Part shown: piece by piece, positions 18,089 through 27,258 of the stretch | Layout of the letters: each line of letters opens with the position of its first letter | Position numbering within the stretch: the stretch's first letter is position 1 | Assembly: GCA_028714695.1 (NCBI GenBank) | Contig: JAQTLX010000013.1 | Location: 37,823 to 101,822, forward strand | DNA from: Ignavibacteria bacterium | GTDB lineage: Bacteria > Bacteroidota > Ignavibacteria > Tepidaquicellales > Tepidaquicellaceae | Reading direction: 5' to 3' | DNA: 64,000 bases | Translations under genes and position numbers: made by a program | Notes under the pieces: model-generated | What the model saw: only the letters and a program-made list of their open reading frames with translations | Database searches by the model: none | What the model was told of the DNA's origin: nothing

Positions 18089-19324
18089 TTAATATTTAAT
18101 TAAAACGTTTTTCCGTTGTTTTATTCTGATAAATTTATATATATGATTCAGATAGAATGCACAAAAAGGAATAAGCGCAATCTTCATCATTATCTGGTAT
18201 CGGGGCAAAGCAAAAAATATGACCGAAACTATAATTGAACTGAAAATAAACAGATAGAGATACTTGAAATTTGAATAATTATAAGACTTGATTATTCCCA
18301 GAGTTGATAGAATAACAATGAACAATGAAGGAATCATATAGAATAGATTTTTCGAACGCGTATCGTCGGGATTCAATATTAGCAAATGAAAGACTTTCAC
18401 GAAAGAATTCCTGACAAATATAAATGGATTATTCCTGATGTAATCGATAGTTTTATCTGTATAATATTTATTATAAACAATTTCAAAATTATCCGGTTTG
18501 GAAATTTCTTTTAACTCGAGTATAAAACTATCATCTCCCCAGTTTCCTATCCTAATAGGATTATTTCCGCGGTATAAGTTTAAGCCGCTGCTTGTTGTGA
18601 ATGGGATGAATTCACCGAACTGGGCATAATTTCTTATGATCCAAGGAGATATAAAAAGAACAATAAAAATAAAAGTAATAATGGCAAATCGAAATTCTTT
18701 TTTTAATAATATTACAAGGTAAACGAACATCAAAAAGAGTGCGAACTCCGAACGCAGCAATATCAACAGTGAGGCAAGTAAAGAGAAAAAAAATATTTTT
18801 GAATTAGATTTATATTCACAGGAAAATATTAATAAGAGGAAAGCTAAAATTAAAAAATGGTATAAGCATATTGCATTGTAAACTGATGTGATGTATATGT
18901 ATTCAGGTACTACTGCCATTATAATACTTGAGATTATTGCCGTGTTTAAGTTGAAATATTTCAAACAAAATCTATACATGAAATATATTGTTGTAACACT
19001 GAATATAATATGAGATAAGATTAGCAATAGATTCCGTAATACTACATTGCTAATGTTTAAGAATGCATAAATATAGAAAACATAAAGAGGCGGCATAAAC
19101 GCTGATGAGTAGGGTTCTGATTGAGGCAAGTTAATTTGTTGCAATTTGTTTCCCATATAATAAAATAAGGAATAACCTTTGCCATCGATTATATTCTGAG
19201 CAATATAGCCGAATTCCCAGTAATTAACGTTTCTTAGGTCTGTAAAAAACAATAGAAATATTAACCTTAATGTTAAGGCAATTAACAATATTACATAAAT
19301 AATATTTCTTTTATTGATTATCAT
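18089..19324 (-). CDS. Membrane glycosyltransferase, GT39/ArnT-like
   Basis: A 411-residue polytopic membrane protein with about ten hydrophobic helices. The first helix is followed by a periplasmic loop starting FTDLRNVNYWEFGYIAQNIIDGKGYS. This places an acidic residue and the GKGYS pattern where PMT/ArnT-type (GT-C) enzymes carry their catalytic loop. AFMPPLYVFYIY and SEFALFLMFVYLV are further GT-C-like stretches. GT-C enzymes use polyprenyl-phosphate sugars on the outer face of the inner membrane. Acceptor and sugar are unknown. Its start overlaps the photolyase stop by 4 bases, so the two are co-transcribed. Confidence 0.7.
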   Translation of the reverse strand: MIINKRNIIYVILLIALTLRLIFLLFFTDLRNVNYWEFGYIAQNIIDGKGYSLFYYMGNKLQQINLPQSEPYSSAFMPPLYVFYIYAFLNISNVVLRNLLLILSHIIFSVTTIYFMYRFCLKYFNLNTAIISSIIMAVVPEYIYITSVYNAICLYHFLILAFLLLIFSCEYKSNSKIFFFSLLASLLILLRSEFALFLMFVYLVILLKKEFRFAIITFIFIVLFISPWIIRNYAQFGEFIPFTTSSGLNLYRGNNPIRIGNWGDDSFILELKEISKPDNFEIVYNKYYTDKTIDYIRNNPFIFVRNSFVKVFHLLILNPDDTRSKNLFYMIPSLFIVILSTLGIIKSYNYSNFKYLYLFIFSSIIVSVIFFALPRYQIMMKIALIPFCAFYLNHIYKFIRIKQRKNVLIKY

Positions 19325-20736
19325 TTACCATGAATTAATTTAAATTTTGAAAGTGAAAATTCTTTGGCAGTTTTATGTTCAACAATAGGGTAAGGATAGT
19401 CTTTACCAATAATTACCGAATATTTTTTCTGCAAATCAGCGGTCATTTCGTCAGGTTTATGTATATATTTAGGGGGTACGTCTTTCAGTTCGGGAACGTA
19501 TTTTCGAATATAATCGCCGTACTTATCGAATTTTTCGCTTTGAAGGTAGGGGTTGAATATTCGAAAATACGGCTGAGCGTCGCATCCGGTAGAAGCGCTC
19601 CACTGCCATCCGCCGTTATTTGAAGCAAAGTCGAGATCAATAAGATTTCCGGCAAAATATTTTTCCCCTTTCTTCCAGTTTATGAAAAGGTCTTTTGTAA
19701 GAAACATGGCGGTAATCATTCTCAATCTGTTGTGCATCCATCCTTCGGTATTTAATTGCCGCATACCCGCATCAACAATAGGGAAGCCGGTTTTACCTTC
19801 GCACCATTTATTAAAGAGGGCATCATTATCAGTCCAATTGAGTTTATCGTAAACTTTTTTAAATGAACCGTTTATAACGTGAGGGAAATTGAATGTTATG
19901 TGATAGTAAAATTCACGCCAAATCAGTTCATTTATCCATGTAAGTATCTCGGATTTTTTACCGGATCCGTTTAGTTTTTTAAAGGCTGCACTAAAACACT
20001 CCCTGACGCTGACGGTTCCGAAATGGATATGCGGGGAAAGTTTGCTTGTAGAGTCGGCAGACGGGTAATCACGCTGAGAATTATATTCTTCGATGCCTTT
20101 TCTGCAGAAAGCAGAGAGTGATTTGAGCGCGGATGTTCTGCCGCCGCTGAATCCGCTTAAATCCGCGGATTTAATCTCAAAATTGAGTGCTTCTTTAAAT
20201 TTTTGCTCCGCTAAAGGATTAATATTTTTGAAATTAAGTTTTGATTCCCGTAGTAGAGTATCATTCAAAAGCGTAAAGAATTTATTTTTAAACGGTGTAA
20301 AGATGGTGTAAGGAGTGCCGTCGGCTTTAAACATTTTATTAGGTTCGAAGACAGTAGAGTCAGCATAGAGTTTCAATTCCGAACTTTTGGAAATAAGAAA
20401 ATCCGAGATTTTTGAGTCTCTTTCTATGCAATAAGGTTCATATTGTTTATTCGCGTACACAATTGAATCAGCATCTATAATCTGATTAAAAACACTAAGG
20501 CTATTGCCATTGAAAATATGAAGGTTAAATCCTTTTTCGTTAAGTTTATTCTTTAAATCCAGAAGGCACTCATTTAGGAATTGAATCCGCTTTTCACCGA
20601 AAAAACGGAAAGAATTATTATTCTTTATATAAATAAAAAGGAACTTATCATCGGATTTAATTCCTTTGATAAATTCCGATAATGCTCTGTTATCATCGAG
20701 TCTGAGGTCTTTTCTGAACCAGAATATTTTAACCAT
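19321..20736 (-). CDS. phr: Deoxyribodipyrimidine photolyase (class I)
   Basis: Light-driven DNA repair flavoprotein, 471 residues from the chosen start. The N-terminal antenna-binding domain begins MVKIFWFRKDLRLDDNRAL. The FAD domain has WREFYYHI, KTGFPIVDAGMRQLN, GWMHNRLRMITAMFLTKDL and the signature NNGGWQWSASTGCDAQPYFR. That set is typical of CPD photolyases of class I. The frame is open 26 codons further upstream, but that stretch lies inside the upstream IMPDH/GMPR-family gene. ATG 20736 overlaps that gene's stop by 8 bases and gives a normal N-terminus. Cryptochrome or (6-4) activity cannot be excluded by reading alone. Confidence 0.93.
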   Translation of the reverse strand: MVKIFWFRKDLRLDDNRALSEFIKGIKSDDKFLFIYIKNNNSFRFFGEKRIQFLNECLLDLKNKLNEKGFNLHIFNGNSLSVFNQIIDADSIVYANKQYEPYCIERDSKISDFLISKSSELKLYADSTVFEPNKMFKADGTPYTIFTPFKNKFFTLLNDTLLRESKLNFKNINPLAEQKFKEALNFEIKSADLSGFSGGRTSALKSLSAFCRKGIEEYNSQRDYPSADSTSKLSPHIHFGTVSVRECFSAAFKKLNGSGKKSEILTWINELIWREFYYHITFNFPHVINGSFKKVYDKLNWTDNDALFNKWCEGKTGFPIVDAGMRQLNTEGWMHNRLRMITAMFLTKDLFINWKKGEKYFAGNLIDLDFASNNGGWQWSASTGCDAQPYFRIFNPYLQSEKFDKYGDYIRKYVPELKDVPPKYIHKPDEMTADLQKKYSVIIGKDYPYPIVEHKTAKEFSLSKFKLIHGK

Positions 20737-21772
20737 TTTCCATCTGGGGTTTTCTTTCGAGGAATGAATGGCTTGTGAGTTTAACGAAAGTTGCTTTTTT
20801 CTGATAATCGGCAATATTCCTTGAATTAAGGTAACTCATTGATGACTGGAGACCTTCTTTATATTCTTTAATGAGTTTAGACACGATACCTTTATAGGGT
20901 ACGAGTGATTCTTCGCCTTCTATATAGTTCTTATTTTCCTGTTTTACTGCGAAAGAGGCGCTTCCGCAGTATTTTTTCCATCTTTGATTATTGTATTTAA
21001 TAACATCTCCCGGGGCTTCTTCTGTTCCTGCGAGCACTCTTCCGAACATAACAGCATCGCATCCGAGGGCAATGGCTTTGCACATGGCACCCGGATTGCT
21101 TATACCGCCGTCAGCGATTATTTTAACATTGCTGCTCAATTCATCTTTGGCAGAAAGAGCGCGTACGATAGCGTCGACTTGTCCGATACCAATACCTGAT
21201 TTTATAGAAGTTGAGCACATTGCACCGTTACCAATGCCAACGCGTATGGCGTCAACTCCGAGATTGATAAGGAATTTTGTAGTTTCGGAACTCGCGACAT
21301 TGCCTGCAATAATTTTCAGTTTATATGATTCGACATATTTTCTAATTTCTTTAATAAACTTTTCCATCATTTTTGATCCGCCGTTAGCGATATCGATACA
21401 AAATATTTTCACTCCGAAATCAGAGAGAATTTTCAGTCGTTCGATATCGGTCATGGAGTTTATTCCGATTGCAGCGCCTTGATAATCGGAGCCGTCAAGA
21501 TTATTATCTTTAAATTCGTTTATTTGTTCTTCAACGGAATTGAAACGATGAATAACTCCCAGACATTTCATATCGGAGAGCGCTTTAGCCATTTTCCCGC
21601 CGCAGACAGTGTTCATCGGTGACGCGATTATGGGAACGGCGAGTTTAATTCCGCAGAATTCCACAGAGGTATCGCAGTCTGAACGATGCTTTACACTTGA
21701 AATCTGATTCGGAAGCAGGGAAACGTCATCGTATGTAAGCGAATCATCGAAAAGAATATTTTTATATGACAT
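20729..21772 (-). CDS. IMP dehydrogenase/GMP reductase family protein, CBS-less
   Basis: TIM-barrel purine enzyme of 347 residues. Seen: YDDVSLLPNQIS at the N-terminus, PIIASPMNTV, GAAIGIN, IIAGNVAS, the loop with the catalytic cysteine GIGNGAMCSTSIKSGIGIGQ, then IIADGGISNPG and MFGRVLAGTEEAPGD. It has no CBS pair, so its length is that of GMP reductase (about 345), yet EEAPGD and the C-terminal VPYKG..S.L..EYKEGLQSSMSYL layout are closer to IMP dehydrogenase. The usual GPGSICTTR loop is altered to GNGAMCSTS. I therefore leave the reaction open. Overlaps the photolyase by 8 bases. Confidence 0.85.
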   Translation of the reverse strand: MSYKNILFDDSLTYDDVSLLPNQISSVKHRSDCDTSVEFCGIKLAVPIIASPMNTVCGGKMAKALSDMKCLGVIHRFNSVEEQINEFKDNNLDGSDYQGAAIGINSMTDIERLKILSDFGVKIFCIDIANGGSKMMEKFIKEIRKYVESYKLKIIAGNVASSETTKFLINLGVDAIRVGIGNGAMCSTSIKSGIGIGQVDAIVRALSAKDELSSNVKIIADGGISNPGAMCKAIALGCDAVMFGRVLAGTEEAPGDVIKYNNQRWKKYCGSASFAVKQENKNYIEGEESLVPYKGIVSKLIKEYKEGLQSSMSYLNSRNIADYQKKATFVKLTSHSFLERKPQMENG

Positions 21773-21837
21773 AGTAATTTAATAATTTCTTTTTAAAAAT
21801 ATTTGCTAATAAAGTTTTACCAATATTATTGTTAGAA

Positions 21838-22014
21838 GAGCAAAAACTTAACCGCAAAGTGCGCAAAGAACGCGAAGAATATTTTAGTTATAAGAGCAAA
21901 AGCCTAACCGCAAATTGCGCAAAGAATATTTTAGTTATAAGAGCAAAAACCTAACCGCAAAGTGTTCAAAGAACGCTAAGAAAATTTTAGTTATAAGAGC
22001 AAAAACCTAATGCA
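21838..22014. repeat. 56-bp tandem repeat, 3.3 copies
   Basis: Units start at 21838, 21894, 21941 and 21997 (last one partial). Each begins GAGCAAAAACCTAACCGCAA and ends TTTTAGTTATAA. Unit 2 lacks 9 bases (CGCGAAGAA). The core ACCGCAAAGTGCGCAAAGAACGCGAAG resembles a short repeat widely seen in genomes of this lineage. It fills most of the gap between the IMPDH/GMPR gene promoter side and the sucC terminator. Confidence 0.9.
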
Positions 22015-22035
22015 TAAAATAATAACTTTTTTACA

Positions 22036-22077
22036 ATCAAAAAGGGAAAGAAAAGTTGATACTTTATGCTTTCCCTT
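22036..22077 (-). terminator. Rho-independent terminator of sucC
   Basis: On the minus strand AAGGGAAAG (22077-22069) pairs perfectly with CTTTCCCTT (22050-22042) around an 18-base loop, followed by TTT. It lies 20 bases after the sucC stop. Confidence 0.75.
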
Positions 22078-22097
22078 ATAAAACATTAAAAATAAGT

Positions 22098-23315
22098 TTA
22101 TTGTGCCAGTGCCTGAGTAACTTTATCAGCCGCATCCTGCAGAGTATCTGCAGGTATGAGGTTGAGTCCCGAGTCTTTAAGAATTTGTCTTGCTTCTTCG
22201 GCATTAGTGCCCTGAAGCCTTACAACGACCGGAATATTAATGTTCAAATTTCCGGAAGCCTGCACAATGCCATTTGCAACGCGGTCGCATCTAACGATAC
22301 CGCCGAAAATATTAATGAGAATTGCTTTTACATTCGGGTCCGTAAGAATAATTCTGAAACCGTTCTCAACCGTTTCGGCTGATGCCGTACCGCCTACATC
22401 GAGGAAGTTAGCGGGTTCACCGCCTGCGAGTTTAATCAGGTCCATAGTACCCATTGCAAGTCCTGCGCCGTTGACCATACACCCGACGTTACCGTCGAGT
22501 TTGATATAGTTAAGGTTATATTTCGACGCTTCTATTTCGAGCGGATCTTCTTCGTTTAGGTCACGGAGCGATTCGAAATCTTTATGTCTGAACAGAGCAT
22601 TGTCATCGATAGTAACTTTCGCATCGAGAGCAAGAATTCTATCGTCGTTAGTCATAACAAGCGGATTAATTTCAAGCAAAGAAGCATCGGATTCGGTATA
22701 TGCAGTGTAGAGCGCCATAATGAATTTTGTGAAATCCTTTAAAGCATTTCCTTCGAGATTCAGTCCGAAACCAAGTTCTCTTGCCTGGAAATTCTGGAGA
22801 CCTATTGAAGGTTCAACCCATACCTTAATGATTTTCTCGGGTGTTTCAGCGGCTACTTTTTCAATTTCCACACCGCCTTCCGTTGAAGCCATGATAACAT
22901 TTTTCGAATTGGTTCTGTCGAGAAGAATTCCGAGATAAAGTTCTTTTTTATAGTCGAGTCCTTCGGCTATAAAAAGTGTCCGGATTTCTTTTCCTTCGGC
23001 GCCAGACTGGTGCGTAACGAGAATATTGCCGAGAATTTTCGCGGCATATTCTTTCGCGCCTTCAAGATTGGAACCGAAAAATTTAACACCTCCCTGAGCG
23101 ACGACTTCGGAACGGTCGGCTTTGTTGTAAACAATACCTTTGCCTCTGCCTCCCGCATGAATTTGTGATTTAACCACAAACTGCGTAACGCCTTTTTCTT
23201 TAAGAGAATTTACTGCGTTATCGAATTCGTCAATAGAATTTATTGCAATACCATCCTGAACGGCAACACCGTATTTTTTAAGGATTGCCTTCGCCTGATA
23301 TTCGTGTATTTTCAT
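22098..23315 (-). CDS. sucC: Succinyl-CoA synthetase beta subunit
   Basis: ATP-grasp subunit of 405 residues for the TCA-cycle step succinyl-CoA to succinate with nucleoside triphosphate formation. Start MKIHEYQAKAILKKYGV is typical; then VKSQIHAGGRGKG, LEINPLV, DAKVTIDDNALFRH, GCMVNGAGLAMGTMDLI, ANFLDVGG and NIFGGIVRCDRVANG. The alpha subunit sucD is not adjacent, which is common in Bacteroidota. It is the last of the minus-strand run P5C dehydrogenase, small lipoprotein, sucC, with its own terminator. Confidence 0.97.
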   Translation of the reverse strand: MKIHEYQAKAILKKYGVAVQDGIAINSIDEFDNAVNSLKEKGVTQFVVKSQIHAGGRGKGIVYNKADRSEVVAQGGVKFFGSNLEGAKEYAAKILGNILVTHQSGAEGKEIRTLFIAEGLDYKKELYLGILLDRTNSKNVIMASTEGGVEIEKVAAETPEKIIKVWVEPSIGLQNFQARELGFGLNLEGNALKDFTKFIMALYTAYTESDASLLEINPLVMTNDDRILALDAKVTIDDNALFRHKDFESLRDLNEEDPLEIEASKYNLNYIKLDGNVGCMVNGAGLAMGTMDLIKLAGGEPANFLDVGGTASAETVENGFRIILTDPNVKAILINIFGGIVRCDRVANGIVQASGNLNINIPVVVRLQGTNAEEARQILKDSGLNLIPADTLQDAADKVTQALAQ

Positions 23316-23333
23316 TAATTATTGGTTTAATTA

Positions 23334-23579
23334 TTAATCTTCGTCTTTTGTATTAAATTTTTTATCCATTTCTTTGGAAATTGAATCGAGTTGCTTCATT
23401 GATTTTTTCAGCGAATCGATATTTGTTCTTTTCAAAGATGAATCCATCTGCTGAAGATTTTTATCGATTGTCTCGTCGATTTTTTTATTAACTCGTTCGG
23501 TTACTTTTTCAGAAATTTTACTGCAACTCAGCAATCCGATAAGCACTATAAGTGCGACAAAAAACTTAAAATAATTCAT
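23334..23579 (-). CDS. Small predicted lipoprotein
   Basis: An 81-residue protein with a signal peptide and lipobox LLSC (Cys19). The mature part is almost entirely a charged amphipathic helix (VTERVNKKIDETIDK, LKKSMKQLDSISKEMDKKF) likely to form a coiled coil. It is wedged between the P5C dehydrogenase (7 bases) and sucC (18 bases). I recognise no family and no function. Confidence 0.65.
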   Translation of the reverse strand: MNYFKFFVALIVLIGLLSCSKISEKVTERVNKKIDETIDKNLQQMDSSLKRTNIDSLKKSMKQLDSISKEMDKKFNTKDED

Positions 23580-23586
23580 AAAGTAT

Positions 23587-25143
23587 TTATTTAATAATTT
23601 TTTTGCTCGACATTTTTGCCTGCATGAAAAGAAGTAAATAATCTCTTCCGCCTGCTTTTGAATCCGTTCCGCTCATATTAAAACCGCCGAAGGGATGGAC
23701 ACCTACAAGAGCGCCTGTGCATTTTCTGTTAAAATACAAATTTCCGACGAAAAATTCCTCATCCGCTTTGTCCAGTTTCTTTTTATTTTTGGAATAAACA
23801 GCGCCTGTGAGACCGAACATTGTATTGTTAGCAATCTTCAGTGATTCATTGAAGTCAGTAGATTTAATGACTGCCAGCACAGGACCGAATATTTCTTCCT
23901 GCGATATTGTATCGGTCGGTTTTACATCTTTGATTATTGTAGGTTCGATAAAATATCCGCCTGGAAGTTCATGACCGCCGTGAATTATTTTCCCGCCTTC
24001 TTCGACGGCAACCTGAATATAAGCCATGATTTTTTCTTTTGAACGGGCATTGATGACCGGTCCCACGTTATTATTGTCAACCGTAGGTCCAACTTTAAGA
24101 GCAGACGCTTTACTTACCAGAGCATCGCAGAACTTGTCGTAAATACTTTCGTCAACAACAACTCTTGAGCAAGCAGAGCATTTTTGTCCCTGGAATCCGA
24201 ACGCAGCAGAAACAGTACCTGCCACCGCATCGTCGAAATCGTATAAATCTTTATCGATAATAATTGTATCCTTGCCGCCCATTTCAGCGATAACTCTCTT
24301 AATCCAGATTTGTTTAGGCTGATTCTTTGCCGCAAGTTCGTTTATTCTCAATCCGACTTCCATTGAACCTGTGAACGAAATATATCTTACAAGATGGTGT
24401 TGAACGAGTGCATCGCCGATTGAGCCGCCGCCTCCCGTAACGAAATTAATAACGCCGTTGGGCAGTTTAATTTCTTCCATCAATTCAATGAACATTTGAG
24501 CGATAGCGGGTGAATCGCTGGAAGGTTTAAGAACAACAGTATTTCCCGTTACGATAGAAGCAGTTGTCATTCCCACCAGAATTGCGAGAGGGAAGTTCCA
24601 CGGAGGAATCACGAGACCGACGCCGAGCGGAAGATAGACGAGTTTGTTCTTTTCTCCCTGCAGTTTTGTAATAGGCTGTTCTTCGCTGTATCTGAGAATT
24701 TCGCGGGCATAAAATTCCATGAAATCGATTGCTTCTGCCGTATCGCCGTCGGCTTCAGCCCAGTTCTTTCCTTCTTCGTAAACCATCATGGCGGAGAAAA
24801 TGTGTTTTCTCTTCCTCATTATTTTTGCCGCTTTAAAAAGGAATTCGGCTCTCTTCTTAGGTGATGTTCTTTTCCATTCATCGAATTTCGCATGAGCGGT
24901 TTCGACTGCAAACAAAGCGTTTTCGACAGTTGCTTTCTGAAAAGTACCGACAACTTCATCAGGATTTGAAGGATTATATGAGCGAAGTTTTTCTTCGGTA
25001 TAGATTTTTTCACCGCCTATAACGAGCGGATATTCTTTGGAGAATCGTGCTTTTACTTCTTCGAGCGCTTTTTCGAATGCTTTTCTGTTCTTTTTGTCTG
25101 TAAAATCAGTGAATGGTTCGTTTTTAAATTTTGAATTTCCCAT
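23587..25143 (-). CDS. L-glutamate gamma-semialdehyde (P5C) dehydrogenase
   Basis: NAD-dependent aldehyde dehydrogenase of 518 residues, the length of the stand-alone RocA/PruA group. It oxidises glutamate semialdehyde to glutamate in proline and arginine use. Seen: the RocA-like N-terminus with EYPLVIGGEKIYTEEKLRSYNPSNP, PPWNFPLAI, KPSSDSPAIA, FTGSMEVGLRI, EMGGKDTIII with the general-base glutamate, GFQGQKCSACSR with the catalytic cysteine, EEIFGPVLAV and the C-terminal GGFNMSGTDSKAGG. No proline dehydrogenase gene is in the window. Confidence 0.93.
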   Translation of the reverse strand: MGNSKFKNEPFTDFTDKKNRKAFEKALEEVKARFSKEYPLVIGGEKIYTEEKLRSYNPSNPDEVVGTFQKATVENALFAVETAHAKFDEWKRTSPKKRAEFLFKAAKIMRKRKHIFSAMMVYEEGKNWAEADGDTAEAIDFMEFYAREILRYSEEQPITKLQGEKNKLVYLPLGVGLVIPPWNFPLAILVGMTTASIVTGNTVVLKPSSDSPAIAQMFIELMEEIKLPNGVINFVTGGGGSIGDALVQHHLVRYISFTGSMEVGLRINELAAKNQPKQIWIKRVIAEMGGKDTIIIDKDLYDFDDAVAGTVSAAFGFQGQKCSACSRVVVDESIYDKFCDALVSKASALKVGPTVDNNNVGPVINARSKEKIMAYIQVAVEEGGKIIHGGHELPGGYFIEPTIIKDVKPTDTISQEEIFGPVLAVIKSTDFNESLKIANNTMFGLTGAVYSKNKKKLDKADEEFFVGNLYFNRKCTGALVGVHPFGGFNMSGTDSKAGGRDYLLLFMQAKMSSKKIIK

Positions 25144-25152
25144 AGTTTTTAT

Positions 25153-26319
25153 TTATTTATTTGATAGTGTTTTTATTATTAAATTATGTAATTCAGGTCT
25201 TGTTTCTTTTATTCCGTTATTATCTCTTGAAGGATAAACTCTGTTAGTAAGGAAAATAATTATTATATCCCTGTCGCGGTCATACCATATGCTGGTTCCC
25301 GTATATCCTGTATGTCCGAAGCAGTTTTCGGAAATCAGTTCTCCGCATTGCGAGCGATAACTTCCGACAGGGGGCTGCTTAGTATCCCAGCCGAGCGCGC
25401 GGGTATTGTCATAGGCAGAGCAATCATATTTTTGCGTAAACAATTTTACTGTAGATTCGGAGAACATTCTTTCTTCTTTTAATCCTCTTGTAAATGGATT
25501 ATAGTACTTGCCATTATTAGCGAGCATACGTGTTAAAGTAAAAAGTTCTCTTGCATTGGAGAAAAGTCCGGCATTTCCGGATACGCCGCCCATTAGCGAC
25601 GCGGCTTCGTCGTGTACTTCGCCGTTCAGTTGTCTTTTTCTCCAGTTTGAATCATACTCCGTAGGAACGGTGAATTTTTTCAAATCATCAGAAGGCAGGA
25701 AGGTTGTATGTTCCATTCCGAGCGGTTTGAAAATACTTTCTTTGCAATAATCGTTAAGTGATACACCCGATATTTTTTCAACAATAACGCCGAGAATAAT
25801 AAAATTCAGGTCGCTGTAAATAAATTTCGAACCTGTTTTGTATTCAAGAGAAATATCGCAGATATATTTAATAATATCGTCTTTGCATGTGCATGTTTTA
25901 TAGAAAGGTACCCATGCTTTCAGACCGGAATTATGAACGAGCAGATTCAGTATGGTTATGTTTCCTTTTTTGTTTGCCGCGAAATCGGGGAGATAGTCGG
26001 ATACTTTATCATCAAGTTTAATTTTGCCTTCTTCGTATAGTTTCATTATTGCAGAAGTAGTTGCAGCCGCTTTTGTAACGGAAGCGATATCATATAGACT
26101 GGCGGAACTGATATTATCGGCATCGGAGTCGTAAGTATAGTGACCGTAATATTTTTCGTAAAATATTTCTTTTGAAGAGCCAATAATAAGTTGGGCGCCC
26201 GGGAAGTACTTTTGGGATATAGAATTATTTATAAGGTTATCGATAGAAGAAAAGTCGTAACAATATCCTTTAATGAATGAAAATAAAGAAAATGTGATTA
26301 TAAAAAAAAGCCTTCCCAT
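25153..26319 (-). CDS. Beta-lactamase-family serine hydrolase, exported
   Basis: A 388-residue class C beta-lactamase-like protein with a signal peptide (about residues 1-20). The catalytic set is visible: SxxK as SVTK, the tyrosine motif as YSD in KFIYSDLNF, and HTG in FGHTGYTGT. The family covers penicillin-binding proteins, esterases and D-aminopeptidases, so periplasmic peptide or ester hydrolysis is likely. Real beta-lactam resistance cannot be inferred. It sits 9 bases upstream of the P5C dehydrogenase start on the same strand. Upstream 26320-26530 holds nothing I can assign except the promoter side. Confidence 0.88.
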   Translation of the reverse strand: MGRLFFIITFSLFSFIKGYCYDFSSIDNLINNSISQKYFPGAQLIIGSSKEIFYEKYYGHYTYDSDADNISSASLYDIASVTKAAATTSAIMKLYEEGKIKLDDKVSDYLPDFAANKKGNITILNLLVHNSGLKAWVPFYKTCTCKDDIIKYICDISLEYKTGSKFIYSDLNFIILGVIVEKISGVSLNDYCKESIFKPLGMEHTTFLPSDDLKKFTVPTEYDSNWRKRQLNGEVHDEAASLMGGVSGNAGLFSNARELFTLTRMLANNGKYYNPFTRGLKEERMFSESTVKLFTQKYDCSAYDNTRALGWDTKQPPVGSYRSQCGELISENCFGHTGYTGTSIWYDRDRDIIIIFLTNRVYPSRDNNGIKETRPELHNLIIKTLSNK

Positions 26320-26530
26320 ATTAATAAATATATCGAAATTGTACGGTTACTTCAATTTAGAAATGACGTAGGGGAGATAAATTTTAAGCATTTCGAAAGC
26401 GGGGAATGGAGCAAAATATTTGTCTTCAGGATGAATATGAGGGAAATGTCCTATTACGCACCGGCAAAATACGTACATAACCATGGCGATTCTTCGACTT
26501 CGCCGGAGCGGGATATAGAAAACGAGCATA

Positions 26531-26558
26531 AAAAAAGGCTGCCGAAAGGCAGCCTTTT
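26531..26558 (-). terminator. Rho-independent terminator
   Basis: GGCTGCC (26537-26543), loop GAAA, GGCAGCC (26548-26554), flanked by A and T tracts. On the minus strand it is followed by TTTTTT and ends the lipoprotein gene at 26593-27258. Confidence 0.88.
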
Positions 26559-26592
26559 AAAACCGGTCGGAGTGACCAAGTAATAAAAACTT

Positions 26593-27258
26593 TTATTTTT
26601 TTCTCCTAAGATAAATGAAACCCATACCGAATAAGAAGATAATCGGTAATTCGAGTCCGAAGAGACCGCATTTTTTACTGGATTTAACGGTTGCGGTTAA
26701 TTCCACATCAGTTACCAAATCGGCGACGGTTTTATTCCATTTTACTTTTTGACCGTCTTTTGTGCCGTTAGTTGTAATAATTTCGCCCGGGAATTCAAAT
26801 TCGTATGTCAACTTATAGTCGCTCATTCCCATATTTTTGGCATTAGCGGAATCGTTGAGGAGAATATACTTGAAATCCATGCCATCTTTACCCTGAATCC
26901 AGCTTGCTTTAACCTTGGCAAATGCTTTTGCTTCGGAAAGTTTGTTAAGGTCCTTGAATTTCAATTCAAGTGATACTTCCGAAAGAGAGTCAGTTGTTTC
27001 GTTTTTCTTGATAACGATTGCAGAAGGTTCCGAATTGCCGGCAGTATAATTCGCTTTAACTTTTTCGGCAGTGAATCCAAAGCCTGAAAGTTCGTCACCG
27101 GTTACATTAGAAGATTTAGTCCAGTATTTAATTTTCATCGTACCGGAGCCATCGGATTTGAGAACTGTTTTCTGGTCAAGGTTAACGCAACCCGAAACAA
27201 AGACAGCAATGAGAAATAATATGGATACAGATAGTAAAGACTTTAAGAGCAGTTTCAT
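26593..27258 (-). CDS. LppM-like lipoprotein with C-terminal membrane anchor
   Basis: About 221 residues. I start at ATG 27258 because GGAG lies 8 bases before it; the frame is open four codons further. Signal peptide with lipobox VSGC (Cys24), then CVNLDQKTVLKSDGSGTMKIKYW, a start typical of LppM-type (DUF3153-like) beta domains. A C-terminal hydrophobic helix (LPIIFLFGMGFIYL) ends in RRKK. Both a lipid anchor and a transmembrane helix are thus predicted, which is unusual in a short lipoprotein. Function unknown. Confidence 0.7.
   Translation of the reverse strand: MKLLLKSLLSVSILFLIAVFVSGCVNLDQKTVLKSDGSGTMKIKYWTKSSNVTGDELSGFGFTAEKVKANYTAGNSEPSAIVIKKNETTDSLSEVSLELKFKDLNKLSEAKAFAKVKASWIQGKDGMDFKYILLNDSANAKNMGMSDYKLTYEFEFPGEIITTNGTKDGQKVKWNKTVADLVTDVELTATVKSSKKCGLFGLELPIIFLFGMGFIYLRRKK

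Noticed and set aside
20737..20814. N-terminal extension of the photolyase by 26 codons
   Set aside because: Lies within the upstream coding region and does not resemble photolyase; the ATG at 20736 fits the family.
20991..21482. 163-codon frame antisense to the IMPDH/GMPR gene
   Set aside because: Shadow of a conserved TIM-barrel gene; no start signal.
21838..22014. Possible CRISPR array
   Set aside because: Units are contiguous tandem repeats with no unique spacers and no cas genes.
26347..26529. 60-codon minus-strand frame
   Set aside because: No ribosome site or domain; lies between a promoter region and a terminator.
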